Below, one piece after another: positions 33,744 through 42,167 of a DNA stretch of 64,000 nt; the first letter of the stretch is position 1, and the number at the start of each line of letters is the position of its first letter. This DNA is from JAOUGY01 sp963785075 (lineage in GTDB: Bacteria; Actinomycetota; Acidimicrobiia; Spongiisociales; ZC4RG35): the NCBI GenBank assembly GCA_963785075.1, contig CAWATW010000001.1:141380-205379 (forward strand), read 5' to 3'. The notes beneath the pieces were generated by a model. That model saw nothing but the letters and a program-made list of their open reading frames with translations. It was not told where the DNA came from and did no database searches. The position numbers were made by a program, and so were the translations under genes.

Positions 33744-35092
33744 AGTGGCGCATGCATTCGGCATCCATCCGGGTTCGTATCACGATGATCGCGGCGCTCG
33801 CCGTCACGGCGGTCATGACGATCGCCTCCATGGTGCTGGTTTCGATCCAACGAGAGCAGCTGACCTCCAGCGTCGACACTGCGCTACGCCAGCGGGCCGA
33901 TGACATCGCTTCGCTGTTCGGGTCGGCGACGCCAGGATTGGTCGACATCGCAGCAGGCTCCAATGAGGGGTTTGCGCAGGCCGTCGATGGCGACGGAACC
34001 GTGCTGGCCTGGACGCCGAACCTCTTGGGCGAGCCGCCACTCCCCATCGATGGGCCGCTCGGGGATGACGGGACCATCCGCACGGTGAAGGGGCTGGCGG
34101 TCGACGACGACGTGTTCAGGGTGCTCACCCGCAACATCGATGTCCCCGGCGCGGATGTCGTGCTCCATGTCGGGGCAACGGTCGACGTGGTGGAAGAGAG
34201 CGTCGCCGTATTGCTGGGGACGTTGGGAGTCACGATCCCATTGGTGGTGGCCGTGGTGGCGGCACTGGTGTGGTGGCTGGTCGGACGCACGCTGCTGCCG
34301 GTCGAGGCAATCCGTCGGGAGGTGGCGGAGATCGGGAGTCTCGAGCTCCATCGCAGGGTCCCCATGCCGCCGCACGCCGACGAGATCGGCCGGCTGGCCG
34401 GAACCATGAACGACATGTTGGATCGAGTGGAGGCGGCAGTAGCGCGCCAGCAACGCTTCGTTGCCGATGCTTCGCATGAACTGCGGAGCCCGTTGACGCG
34501 ATTGCGATCGGAACTCGAACTCGAAACACGTGGCGCCGGCGCAGACCGAGAGGTCGTCGAGACACTTCTGGAAGACGTGACCCATCTCCAACATCTCGTG
34601 GATGATCTGCTCGTGCTTGCGCAAGACGACGCCAAGAGGGTGATGATCGGGTCGACGTTGGTGGATCTCGACGACGTGGTGCTTCGCGAGGCGGAGGCGA
34701 TGCGGTCGGATGGGCGCATCACGGTGGACATGTCCGCGGTATCGGCGGCGCAGGTCGTCGGTGATTCGACGCAACTCGGTCGCGCCATCCGCAACCTGTG
34801 CGACAACGCCCGCCGGCATGCTGCAAGCGTGGTGAAGCTCTCGCTTCGGGAAGCAGGCGACCGGGCGGTCTTCATCATCTCCGACGATGGCCCGGGAATC
34901 GCTCCCGACCAGGCGGACGCCGTCTTCGAGCGTTTCGCACGACTCGATGACGCCCGGAACTCGGCGATGGGTGGGACCGGGCTCGGCCTGGCCATTGCCC
35001 GGGAAGTCGTCGAACGCCATGGGGGCCGACTGGATGTGGACACCGATCACGCCGGGGGAGCGAGGTTCGTGCTGGAACTCCCCCTGGCATGA
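33740..35092 (+). CDS. Membrane sensor histidine kinase, partner of the upstream regulator
   Basis: A 450-residue kinase: first membrane helix at about 12-33, an extracytoplasmic sensor of about 120 residues, second helix at about 155-178 (VTIPLVVAVVAALVWWLVG), HAMP, HisKA with the phosphorylated His in FVADASHELRSPLTRLRSE, and HATPase_c with NLCDNARRHA, ISDDGPGIAPD and GGTGLGLAIAREVVERHGG. The layout matches CseC/PrrB-like actinobacterial kinases. It converges on a PepSY gene, a common partner of such systems. Confidence 0.94.
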   Translation: MKWRMHSASIRVRITMIAALAVTAVMTIASMVLVSIQREQLTSSVDTALRQRADDIASLFGSATPGLVDIAAGSNEGFAQAVDGDGTVLAWTPNLLGEPPLPIDGPLGDDGTIRTVKGLAVDDDVFRVLTRNIDVPGADVVLHVGATVDVVEESVAVLLGTLGVTIPLVVAVVAALVWWLVGRTLLPVEAIRREVAEIGSLELHRRVPMPPHADEIGRLAGTMNDMLDRVEAAVARQQRFVADASHELRSPLTRLRSELELETRGAGADREVVETLLEDVTHLQHLVDDLLVLAQDDAKRVMIGSTLVDLDDVVLREAEAMRSDGRITVDMSAVSAAQVVGDSTQLGRAIRNLCDNARRHAASVVKLSLREAGDRAVFIISDDGPGIAPDQADAVFERFARLDDARNSAMGGTGLGLAIAREVVERHGGRLDVDTDHAGGARFVLELPLA

Positions 35093-35143
35093 GTCGGGAC
35101 GGGTGCCGCACGTAGCGACACCCTCCCAACCCGGTCTCAGCGG

Positions 35144-35527
35144 TCAGTCCAGACCGACGAAGTCGAACGACTCGTCGAGTTGGACGTCGACTTGGCGCCC
35201 GTTGTCGAGTTCGACCTCGATCTCGTAGTAGCTCTCCTCGTCACCGACTTCGGTAGCCGTGACCCTGCCTTCGCCGAGATGCTCGAGGGCAGCCGCCGAC
35301 GCCCGCTCGAGGTCGGGACCCGTGATCGGTACATCGGGTCCTTCCGCCCAGTCCTCGACCGATTCCGTGGCGTTCCCTGTCTCGATGGCGTCGTCGGCAA
35401 CCGCTCCCGGCGACTCGACGACCGATCCTGTCGGATCGCCCCCACCGCCGGCCACGGCAGCACCGGCGCCGGTGATCGCAAGCGCCACGGCCAGCACCAC
35501 GGCGCCGGTCCATCGCTTCTTTGACAT
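35144..35527 (-). CDS. Secreted PepSY-domain protein
   Basis: A 127-residue protein with a signal sequence (KRWTGAVVLAVALAITGAGA) and a C-terminal PepSY domain (about 70-125: LERASAAALEHLGEGRVTAT, ESYYEIEVELDNGRQVDVQL, ending FVGLD). PepSY proteins are small extracytoplasmic inhibitors or ligands, often encoded next to two-component systems. The gene converges on the kinase gene with about 50 bp between stops. Start at MSKKRW with a GGAGAGG-type site; the open frame extends upstream without support. Confidence 0.83.
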   Translation of the reverse strand: MSKKRWTGAVVLAVALAITGAGAAVAGGGGDPTGSVVESPGAVADDAIETGNATESVEDWAEGPDVPITGPDLERASAAALEHLGEGRVTATEVGDEESYYEIEVELDNGRQVDVQLDESFDFVGLD

Positions 35528-35722
35528 CGTGCTCCTCTCCGATCGTCCATGTGGCGTGGTGACTCCACGGGTCCAGCTTCTCAGAAGCGAGCTTTCCACA
35601 ACCTGACCGGAGACCTCCTGCTTGCGGAGCGTTCCAACGCCACCGCTGGAACCAGAGAACTGGACGAGGTTTGGGCCGAACACCGGAGGGGTATCGATTC
35701 GAGGACACGCTGAAGGAGCGCC

Positions 35723-35782
35723 ATGTACATCGGAATCGGAACACTCATCCTGATCCTTCTCATCATCCTCCTCGGCGCCTGA
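35723..35782 (+). CDS. 19-residue hydrophobic membrane peptide
   Basis: ATG 35723 is preceded at the right distance by AAGGAGC and encodes MYIGIGTLILILLIILLGA, a single membrane helix, before a TGA stop. Very short peptides of this MYIGxGTLILI type occur beside stress-related membrane genes in actinobacteria (recalled, not checked). It lies 24 bp before the next membrane protein gene and may be the first gene of that operon. Confidence 0.65.
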   Translation: MYIGIGTLILILLIILLGA

Positions 35783-35806
35783 GAGACCGAGGCGAAAGGA
35801 ACGCGC

Positions 35807-36460
35807 ATGACTTCACAGGGAACCAGATCGACGGGCTCTCGCGGCCACCTGGCCCGTCGCTCGAACATCGTTGGCGCCGAAGCCGATACCAGCAGCATCC
35901 GTGAGCGGTTCGGTGGCATCGACACCCCCGCATCACCGGTTGGAATGTTCGCAGCCTTTGGGGTCCTCGGATTCCTGAGTGCACTGATTGCGGCCGGCGC
36001 CGGCGGCCTCGACTTCCAGCTCAACGCCTATGACTTCGAGGGCAACCTGGGGGAGGTCGTCTGGGGCGGCGCGATCCTGGCCTCGGCGGCAGTGTTCGTG
36101 TCGTTCTTCGTCGGAGGCTGGGGAGCCGGGCGGATGGCGACGGATTCCGGAGGAATGACCGGACTTGGAACTGCTATGTGGGCGTTGCTACTCGTTGCCG
36201 TCTTTGCCGCGCTCGGCGCCTTCGTCGGCACCGAGTACACCGCATTCCAACGGGCCGGATTGCCTGACTGGTTCTCACAGATTCGAGGCGACGATGTGAC
36301 AACGGCGGCCGTCGTGGAGGGTGTGCTCGGCGTGGTCGCGCTGACTTCCGGGGCGTACCTGGGAGGTAGGCTCGGCGAGGTCTATCACCGCAACGTCGAT
36401 GCCGCTTTGCTTGCTGCGGCCAACCACATCGACACCGATGAAGTGGGGAGCGATCGATGA
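35807..36460 (+). CDS. Hypothetical four-helix membrane protein
   Basis: A 217-residue protein with a hydrophilic N-terminus of about 45 residues and four hydrophobic segments (around 47-68, 85-107, 118-143, 165-185), several of which contain GxxxG-type runs (VSFFVGGWGAGRMA, SGAYLGGRLGEVYH). This pattern is common in general-stress membrane proteins of unknown function. ATG 35807 has an AAAGGA site. The stop overlaps the PRC-barrel gene (ATGA). Confidence 0.75.
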   Translation: MTSQGTRSTGSRGHLARRSNIVGAEADTSSIRERFGGIDTPASPVGMFAAFGVLGFLSALIAAGAGGLDFQLNAYDFEGNLGEVVWGGAILASAAVFVSFFVGGWGAGRMATDSGGMTGLGTAMWALLLVAVFAALGAFVGTEYTAFQRAGLPDWFSQIRGDDVTTAAVVEGVLGVVALTSGAYLGGRLGEVYHRNVDAALLAAANHIDTDEVGSDR

Positions 36461-36831
36461 GCGGCTTGGTGCTTTCTTCATCGTCGCTGACCGGCGACAC
36501 GATCGTCGACATCGAGGGCAAGAGTCTCGGCACAGTTGAAGACCTGGTGATCGATACCGCCGACGGGAACGTGATGTATGCAGTGCTGGCTCGGGGCGGC
36601 TTGATGGGGGTCCTGAAGAAGCTCTTCGCTGTCCCGTTGCACCTCCTGAGCGTTGACACAGAGAATCAGCGCCTGGTCCTCGACGTAGAGGAGGAGGTCC
36701 TCGATTCCAGTCCCGGATTCGATCATGACAATTGGCCGTCGGTTGCCGACTCGCGCTGGCAAAACGGCCTGCGAGCTCACTACGAAGGTGCCGTGAGCCG
36801 CAATCCCTCGGACTCCCCACCTCTCACCTGA
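36457..36831 (+). CDS. PRC-barrel domain protein
   Basis: A 124-residue protein with a PRC-barrel domain (residues about 5-80: GDTIVDIEGKSLGTVEDLVI, YAVLARGGLMGVLKKLFAVP, LLSVDTENQRLVLD) and a short C-terminal tail. PRC-barrel proteins bind RNA or protein partners; in this setting (small membrane peptide, membrane protein, sensor kinase) a stress-response role is likely. Coupled to the upstream gene by ATGA. Confidence 0.85.
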   Translation: MSGLVLSSSSLTGDTIVDIEGKSLGTVEDLVIDTADGNVMYAVLARGGLMGVLKKLFAVPLHLLSVDTENQRLVLDVEEEVLDSSPGFDHDNWPSVADSRWQNGLRAHYEGAVSRNPSDSPPLT

Positions 36832-36947
36832 GGAGTCTCGGGGCTTCGAGGAAGAGGGTTCGTCTTCACCCAAGGCGCGATCCGAACCAACGGTGGCAGT
36901 TCGGCGGGGCCACTTGTTTGCGGTCGCTCTCGGCCGACTGGAAGCTC

Positions 36948-37937
36948 ATGCGCAGGCATACGCGTTGGCTTGTCTTCTGGTGGTGCGCCGGTGGCGCACT
37001 TCTGGGCCTGTTGTTTCCGGTCGCCGGGTGGCTCTGGGCGGGCGAGGGGAATCTCGGTGCCGATGCGATCCGGGAAGCCCACCGCACGCAGCCCGTGCTT
37101 ACCATCGTTGCCTCCGCTCCACTGGTGCTCGCCCTGGCCGGCGCAGTTGCCGGCACGTTCCATCGTCGAGTTCACATGGCCTTTCGACGATGCGAGCAGA
37201 CTGTGAGAGAACGGACCGCCGAGCTGCAGTCGGCAAACAACCGACTTGTCGAACTCATGCATGCCAAAGACCGGTTCGTCAACACGATCGGTCACGAGTT
37301 GCGTACACCCATCACCGCCGTCGTCGGATTCGCCGGATATCTCGAGTCGGCGTGGGAACAAGGGGACCGCGGAGAGCTTGCGGAACTCGTGGATTTGATC
37401 TCGACCCAAGCGTCCGAGGTAGCCGGAATTCTGGAGGATCTCCTCGTCGCCTCGAGAGCGGACATCACCGGCCTCTCGATTGCGAGTCAAGAGCTCGATC
37501 TGGCCAACATCGCATTGGAGTGCGTGCGGGCGCTGGGCCACACCCCCGAGTTCGCTGCCAATCTGGTGGTCGACGCCCATCCGGCGACGGTCACCGGAGA
37601 CGCGGGTCGCGTACGTCAGATCGTCAGGAACCTGCTCACGAACGCAGAACGTTATGGCGGTCGCCACGTTCGGATTCAGTCTGGCAGTCGCGATGAACGC
37701 GGCTTCGTTCGCGTTTGTGACGACGGAGACGGCGTGCCGGCTGCAGACGCCGCCATCATCTTCGAACCGTTCACGCATTCCGAGGGGACCGTCGTTGCAT
37801 CTGGATCGGTCGGGATCGGGCTCAGCGTATCTCGAACCCTCGCCCGTTTGATGGGCGGCGACATCGAGTATCGCCGTGAGGCCGGCTGGACGATCTTCGA
37901 GCTCTCACTCCCGATGGACCTCGCAATCGCCGCCTAG
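36948..37937 (+). CDS. Orphan membrane histidine kinase
   Basis: A 329-residue kinase with two N-terminal membrane helices (WLVFWWCAGGALLGLLF and VLTIVASAPLVLALAGAVAG), a coiled segment, HisKA with FVNTIGHELRTPITAVVGFA, and HATPase_c with NLLTNAERYGG, VCDDGDGVPAAD and SVGIGLSVSRTLARLMGGD. No response regulator is adjacent. ATG 36948 directly precedes the first helix; the longer frame from TTG 36732 overlaps the PRC gene and is not coding-like. C-terminal sequence is close to the kinases at 9357-10640 and 61836-63251. Confidence 0.87.
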   Translation: MRRHTRWLVFWWCAGGALLGLLFPVAGWLWAGEGNLGADAIREAHRTQPVLTIVASAPLVLALAGAVAGTFHRRVHMAFRRCEQTVRERTAELQSANNRLVELMHAKDRFVNTIGHELRTPITAVVGFAGYLESAWEQGDRGELAELVDLISTQASEVAGILEDLLVASRADITGLSIASQELDLANIALECVRALGHTPEFAANLVVDAHPATVTGDAGRVRQIVRNLLTNAERYGGRHVRIQSGSRDERGFVRVCDDGDGVPAADAAIIFEPFTHSEGTVVASGSVGIGLSVSRTLARLMGGDIEYRREAGWTIFELSLPMDLAIAA

Positions 37938-38059
37938 CGCCGGGGCGGCCGTCGACGCTTCCCGCTTCTGGGAACGGGTCGGGCAACCCATCGACAAGGG
38001 CTGGTCGTCCGTCTAGCTTCTTGGACGGGCATTTGGGGCAACTGTGGTGGGAGGTTCTC

Positions 38060-38869
38060 GTGCGTTTCGCGTGTTACCTGCGCATGCCGTGCGCAGGATT
38101 GATGATGATGGTGTCATTGGTGCTGCCGGCGGGCGCACAGGCGGAAGCGACGGCGACCATGACCGTGGTGCACGCCGTGGCCGGCGAGCGTGGTTTCCCG
38201 GCCGACCTGTATCTGGATGGTCGACTCGTCGTGAGTTCCATGGTCTTCGAGGCTGTCAGCGACCCCATCGAGGTCGCGGCCGGACAAGTCGAGGTGGCCC
38301 TCTTTCCCGCAGGCGTCGATGCCTCGACAACCGAGCCGATCCTGGCGGAGCCTGTGACGCTCGAAGCCGGGGCCTCGTATACCGCGGTGGCGCAGGTGCT
38401 CGACGAGAAGCCCGCAATCGCGCTCTATCTGAACGATCTCGAGCCGGTGGCGACGGGAACCACACGGTTCACGGTCCGGCACACCGGACTAGCCGGCCCG
38501 TTGCAGGTCACGGTGGCCGGTGAGACCCTCGTGGTGGATCTGATGTCGCCCAACGAGGTGACCGTGGAGCTGCCTGCGGGGAGTCATCCACTGTTGGTGG
38601 CGGCTGCCGACGGCTCGCCGCTGGTCGAGCGGGATCTGGAGTTCCGCGCCGGCTCGCTCCTGGTGCTCTACGCGGTCGGCTCGGCCGACGATGACAGCTT
38701 TGCGCTCCTCACACAGCAGGTGACCACGCCACAGGTGAATCCGACCGGCGTTCCGACCGGTACCGGTGGGATGCGGGCGCAGAGTGCGAACGCCGCGTGG
38801 CTGCTCGTGCCATTTGGTCTCGTGGCAGCGGTCTTGTTTGCCGTCAAGCCCAAGAGGTTATCGGGCTGA
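38060..38869 (+). CDS. Exported DUF4397-domain protein with C-terminal membrane helix
   Basis: A 269-residue exported protein: signal peptide (CAGLMMMVSLVLPAGAQAEA), two DUF4397-type beta domains (MTVVHAVAGERGFPADLYLD and RFTVRHTGLAGPLQVTVAGE), a PTG-rich stretch (VNPTGVPTGTGG), a hydrophobic helix (WLLVPFGLVAAVLFAVK) and a short basic tail PKRLSG. This is a cell-wall sorting-signal layout without a classical LPxTG; the sortase in the next gene may recognise a variant in the PTG stretch. A strong GGGAGG site fixes GTG 38060 as the start over ATG 38021. Overlaps the sortase gene (TGATGA). Confidence 0.87.
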   Translation: MRFACYLRMPCAGLMMMVSLVLPAGAQAEATATMTVVHAVAGERGFPADLYLDGRLVVSSMVFEAVSDPIEVAAGQVEVALFPAGVDASTTEPILAEPVTLEAGASYTAVAQVLDEKPAIALYLNDLEPVATGTTRFTVRHTGLAGPLQVTVAGETLVVDLMSPNEVTVELPAGSHPLLVAAADGSPLVERDLEFRAGSLLVLYAVGSADDDSFALLTQQVTTPQVNPTGVPTGTGGMRAQSANAAWLLVPFGLVAAVLFAVKPKRLSG

Positions 38870-39588
38870 TGATCGCTCGGGTGGCGCTCGTCATGGCAAC
38901 CTACGTGGCGGTCGGTTTGTTGCTGGCCGCTCCCGCCATGATGCCGGCAACGGGCGATGTGTCGATGAGCGCTCAGACGCGGCCGCAGGCCGCGGCCGCC
39001 ATCACCGCCGACCCGGAATCGCCGTCGACCACAACCACCGACCCGGTATCCCCGTCGACCACCGTCTACTCGAAGAGCGGATCGACCGTGCCGTGGGACT
39101 CCGGCCGCCTCGCCGAAGGCTTCGAGCCCGGTCTGGTGCCGATCGCCATAGATGCTCCCTCGATCGGTGTGCGCGCCGAGGTCGTGGATTCGGGAATCGA
39201 TCCAGACTCGGGGCAGATGGCGATTCCGCCCCAGGCGCGACAGGTGGGCTGGTATCGATATGGCCCGACACCCGGCGAAGAAGGCTCGGCGGTGCTGGCG
39301 GGCCACGTCGACATGGCCGGGCAGGGCCCGGGGGCCTTCTATCACCTGGATCGCCTGTCCCCTGGTGACGAGGTGACGATCACGATGTCCGACGGTTCCG
39401 CCCGGACATTCGAGGTCGTCGAGACTTCAAGGGTTCCGAAGAGCGAACTCGACGTGGATGCGGTCTTCGAGAACGCCGGGCCTTCGCGCGTGACGCTCGT
39501 GACCTGTGGTGGTGCCTTCAACCACACCGAGCGCACCTATCTCGACAACGTCGTCTCTGTGCTGCGGCCGGTGGGAGCGAGCGCATGA
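38869..39588 (+). CDS. Class E/F sortase
   Basis: A 239-residue sortase: N-terminal membrane helix, Thr/Ser/Pro linker (about 38-70), and the catalytic domain with His in LAGHVDMAG (about 145), Cys in VTLVTCGGAF (about 214) and Arg in TERTYLDNVV. A GAFYHL loop typical of class E/F enzymes is present. It should anchor surface proteins, with the co-transcribed DUF4397 protein as the obvious substrate. ATG overlaps the upstream stop; the next gene overlaps its stop (ATGA). Confidence 0.9.
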   Translation: MIARVALVMATYVAVGLLLAAPAMMPATGDVSMSAQTRPQAAAAITADPESPSTTTTDPVSPSTTVYSKSGSTVPWDSGRLAEGFEPGLVPIAIDAPSIGVRAEVVDSGIDPDSGQMAIPPQARQVGWYRYGPTPGEEGSAVLAGHVDMAGQGPGAFYHLDRLSPGDEVTITMSDGSARTFEVVETSRVPKSELDVDAVFENAGPSRVTLVTCGGAFNHTERTYLDNVVSVLRPVGASA

Positions 39589-40193
39589 GCGCGCCCCAGA
39601 CGCCGCCGGTGACGGTCATCACCGTTCCGCCGCCTCAGACGACCACGAGCACCACGACAACGACCACCACCGAAGTCACCAAGGCGTCGGTGGCCACCAC
39701 GACGGCACCTTCCGAGACGCCGACGAGCGTCGCGGCCGGCGATCCCGCGGAGGGTCTTGTCGTTCTCGTGTTCATGGGGGTAGGAGTGGTAGTGGTGGTC
39801 GGTATCGTGGCAGCGAGGGCGCTGAAGCAACTACGAGCGAGGTGGACAGAGCCTCCGGTGGTTCTTCCAGCAGGCGTGACGCTCGCTGACCGGGTGCGTG
39901 AGGTGGCGGCACGGGCGGAGACCGAAGACCCGGTGGAAGTGGACGTGGGGGACGTCTCGGTGGCCGATCTCTATCCGTGGCTCGGTTCCCCCGACGATCT
40001 GACGCTGGTCGTCGATCTCCGCACCGCCGCGGCACTCCAGCAGGTTGGTGTCAGGTCGCTCAGCCAGCTGGCGAGCATCGACGACGAGACTGCGCAGTCG
40101 ATCAGTGTCGCCGGGATCGACCTCGACACCGGCGCGGTCAAGGCTGCCGCCCAGCACATTCTCGGCCGAGAGGCAGACGGCGAGGTCAGCTGA
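39585..40193 (+). CDS. Membrane-anchored protein with C-terminal helix-hairpin-helix-like domain
   Basis: A 202-residue protein with a Pro/Thr-rich N-terminus (a run of seven Thr at about 23-29), a membrane helix at about 58-78 (VVLVFMGVGVVVVVGIVAAR), and a cytoplasmic C-terminus whose last 60 residues (DLRTAAALQQVGVRSLSQLA, DDETAQSISVAGIDLDTGAV) resemble DUF4332/HhH modules. Function unknown. Third gene of the DUF4397-sortase operon, so probably part of the same surface-assembly function. Confidence 0.65.
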   Translation: MSAPQTPPVTVITVPPPQTTTSTTTTTTTEVTKASVATTTAPSETPTSVAAGDPAEGLVVLVFMGVGVVVVVGIVAARALKQLRARWTEPPVVLPAGVTLADRVREVAARAETEDPVEVDVGDVSVADLYPWLGSPDDLTLVVDLRTAAALQQVGVRSLSQLASIDDETAQSISVAGIDLDTGAVKAAAQHILGREADGEVS

Positions 40194-40354
40194 AGCCCTC
40201 GGTCCGCCGTGCGGAGCGCGAACAGCCCCATCGGGTCCCCTCTGCTCGACCAGCGGCCGTGTGCTCGGTATCGGGTTGGCGAGAGCCTTCGGACCGCCAA
40301 CAGTCGTCCGGGCCTCGATGTGAGTGGCAATCGGTGCTCAGGCAGCGAACCCGC

Positions 40355-40834
40355 TCAGAGCGGGTGTGACTCGCCGAGTGTCGGTCCGGCGACTTCCATC
40401 CAGGAGCGCTCGGCGATCTCCCGGTACCGATCCGGATCGACCGGGCCTGCGGGAAGCTGCGCATGTTCCTCGAAGAACCGCTCCATCCCGGACGGGGTGA
40501 ACATCACGAGCAATCGTGACGTCGTGGCCTCGAGATTCTGGAAGCAGTGGGCGGTTCCTCGCGGCACGAACATGAACGACCCGGTACTCGCCTCGAAGAG
40601 CTCGTCGTCGGCCAGAAATCGAAAGCTGCCGTCGAGGATGTACCACATCTCGTCTTCACGGTGATGGAGATGGCGTGGCGGGCCCTGGAGCGGGCCGATG
40701 TGGACCTCCAGCAAAGAAAACGATCCATTGGTGCTGTGGGTGTCGGCCTTGACCGTGCTGGGACCGCCTGCCGGACCACGGATCACATGACCCCCTCCGT
40801 CCGGGACCAGAAAGGCACGAGTCGAATGGGCCAT
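40355..40834 (-). CDS. Cupin-domain protein
   Basis: A 159-residue single-domain cupin. Metal-binding motif 1 is GPPRHLHHREDEMWYILDG (two His, Glu), motif 2 contains MFVPRGTAHCFQN (third His). Close relatives are quercetin-dioxygenase-like or germin-like cupins; the substrate cannot be predicted. Start ATG 40834 has a GAGGAGG site; the frame above it is not coding. Stands alone in the minus orientation. Confidence 0.85.
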   Translation of the reverse strand: MAHSTRAFLVPDGGGHVIRGPAGGPSTVKADTHSTNGSFSLLEVHIGPLQGPPRHLHHREDEMWYILDGSFRFLADDELFEASTGSFMFVPRGTAHCFQNLEATTSRLLVMFTPSGMERFFEEHAQLPAGPVDPDRYREIAERSWMEVAGPTLGESHPL

Positions 40835-40945
40835 GGGCGACCTCCTCGGTCTGCGGCGGCCGCAGTGGGCGTCGCTGTGAGACCCTATCCCGGAACCGAA
40901 TCCTGTGCGGTCGTTCGGTGTGGTGTGCAACAAGCGAAGCGGCGC

Positions 40946-42058
40946 CTATTGCTGTTCCGATGGGAGCGGGATCTCGACCCTGATTGGGCTGCCACCTCGA
41001 TACCCGGCAAGGAGAACGAGTGTCTCCAGGTCGACCGGGGTCGTATACCCGACACCAAATTCGATCGCCTCGCCCGACTTCAGGGCTTCGGAGGCGAAGA
41101 TGCCCGGATCCCAATCGTGCGAACGCAGCGCTGTGGCGACCTCGATCAAGAAGTCGTCGGCGGTCACCAGGGACCCGCCGCATGCTCCCGCCGCCTCCGT
41201 GCTGATGCGGATGTCGAGTTCCACGAACCTCGATCCGATCGGCGCCCGGCGCGGGACCGGTGTCACGGCCCCCGTATCCGGGTCTACGTTCAACACATCG
41301 TCCTCGTCGACGGTGACATCGATGTCGAGGCGTCCGCCCAGGATTTCGAGTCGGGCAGGATCGGTGAAGCACCCGGCCTCGAGCACGATGTCTTCGGTCA
41401 CCTCGACGGCCAGTTCTACGGGGTACCCGGAGTCAGGGACGGGGCCGGCCAATGGCACGGTGGTAGTGCGGAGGCCCGGTTCCCCGATGATGAGGCTCGC
41501 TTCGGACAGGTCGGTGGACAGGTCGGCGGGGAAGTGGACGGCAATGGTTCCGGATCCACCCGGACCAACACTGTCGTTCGGGGAGAGGTCGGTCTCAATC
41601 CTGCTCATCGGCTCCACGATGTCGCCGTTGCCGAGATCCAGGCCGAACAGGTGAGCCAAGTCGAACCTCACGAGGGTCTCGGCGAAGGGTGAGGTCACCT
41701 GCACGTCGATGGTGACCGAGTACTCTTCGGTCGGATCGCCCACCTCTGCGATCGGGCCGTGGTCTTGGTTGCTGAGGCGAGCACCGGTGACGCTCCACTC
41801 GAGCCCTTTGTACCCAACGGTGCGCGGGAGGTCCCCCCGGAACTCGACAGAGTCGAAGACCAACGGGGCGTCGGTCGCAGGTGGGGTCTCAGACGACAAC
41901 GTGGTCACGGGGTTGGCGGTGGTCGAGTCGATGACCGGCTCCGTCTCTGCCGTGCCGCTCCCCGCACAGCCGGTCGCGACGAGACCGGCCACCAAGAGTC
42001 GACCCAACCACCCACGCTGCAACACGTCTCCGAACCCAGCGGGCCGGCGATTTTGCAT
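40946..42058 (-). CDS. Secreted lipoprotein of unknown function
   Basis: A 370-residue protein with a lipoprotein signal peptide (WLGRLLVAGLVATGC; lipobox VATGC) followed by a Thr/Ser-rich linker and a beta-rich body with motifs such as YSVTIDVQVTSPFAETLVRF and PRRAPIGSRFVELDIRIS. Repeated Asp pairs (VDEDDVLNVDPDTG) suggest possible calcium binding but match no family that I recognise. ATG 42058 fits the signal peptide; the open frame reaches 42187 over the divergent promoter. Confidence 0.7.
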   Translation of the reverse strand: MQNRRPAGFGDVLQRGWLGRLLVAGLVATGCAGSGTAETEPVIDSTTANPVTTLSSETPPATDAPLVFDSVEFRGDLPRTVGYKGLEWSVTGARLSNQDHGPIAEVGDPTEEYSVTIDVQVTSPFAETLVRFDLAHLFGLDLGNGDIVEPMSRIETDLSPNDSVGPGGSGTIAVHFPADLSTDLSEASLIIGEPGLRTTTVPLAGPVPDSGYPVELAVEVTEDIVLEAGCFTDPARLEILGGRLDIDVTVDEDDVLNVDPDTGAVTPVPRRAPIGSRFVELDIRISTEAAGACGGSLVTADDFLIEVATALRSHDWDPGIFASEALKSGEAIEFGVGYTTPVDLETLVLLAGYRGGSPIRVEIPLPSEQQ

Positions 42059-42074
42059 CCGGGGTCGATCCAGG

Positions 42075-42101
42075 TGTCGCAACTGTCGCAATTGTGCCAT
42101 A
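42075..42101. repeat. Three tandem 9-bp repeats in a divergent promoter region
   Basis: TGTCGCAAC-TGTCGCAAT-TGTGCCATA: two near-identical units and one degenerate unit, between the lipoprotein gene and the 5'-nucleotidase gene. Direct repeats with near 10-bp periodicity are typical of response-regulator sites (PhoP-type boxes are direct repeats), but the sequence does not match the Streptomyces PHO box. Confidence 0.45.
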
Positions 42102-42167
42102 GTCAGGGTGGGCATGACGTCGCTCGGTCGCACGACCGAGGTGTTGGGACTACACGAGGGAGAGAAC

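Noticed and set aside
42059..42167. Streptomyces-type PHO box upstream of the 5'-nucleotidase gene
   Set aside because: The direct repeats do not contain the GTTCACC core.
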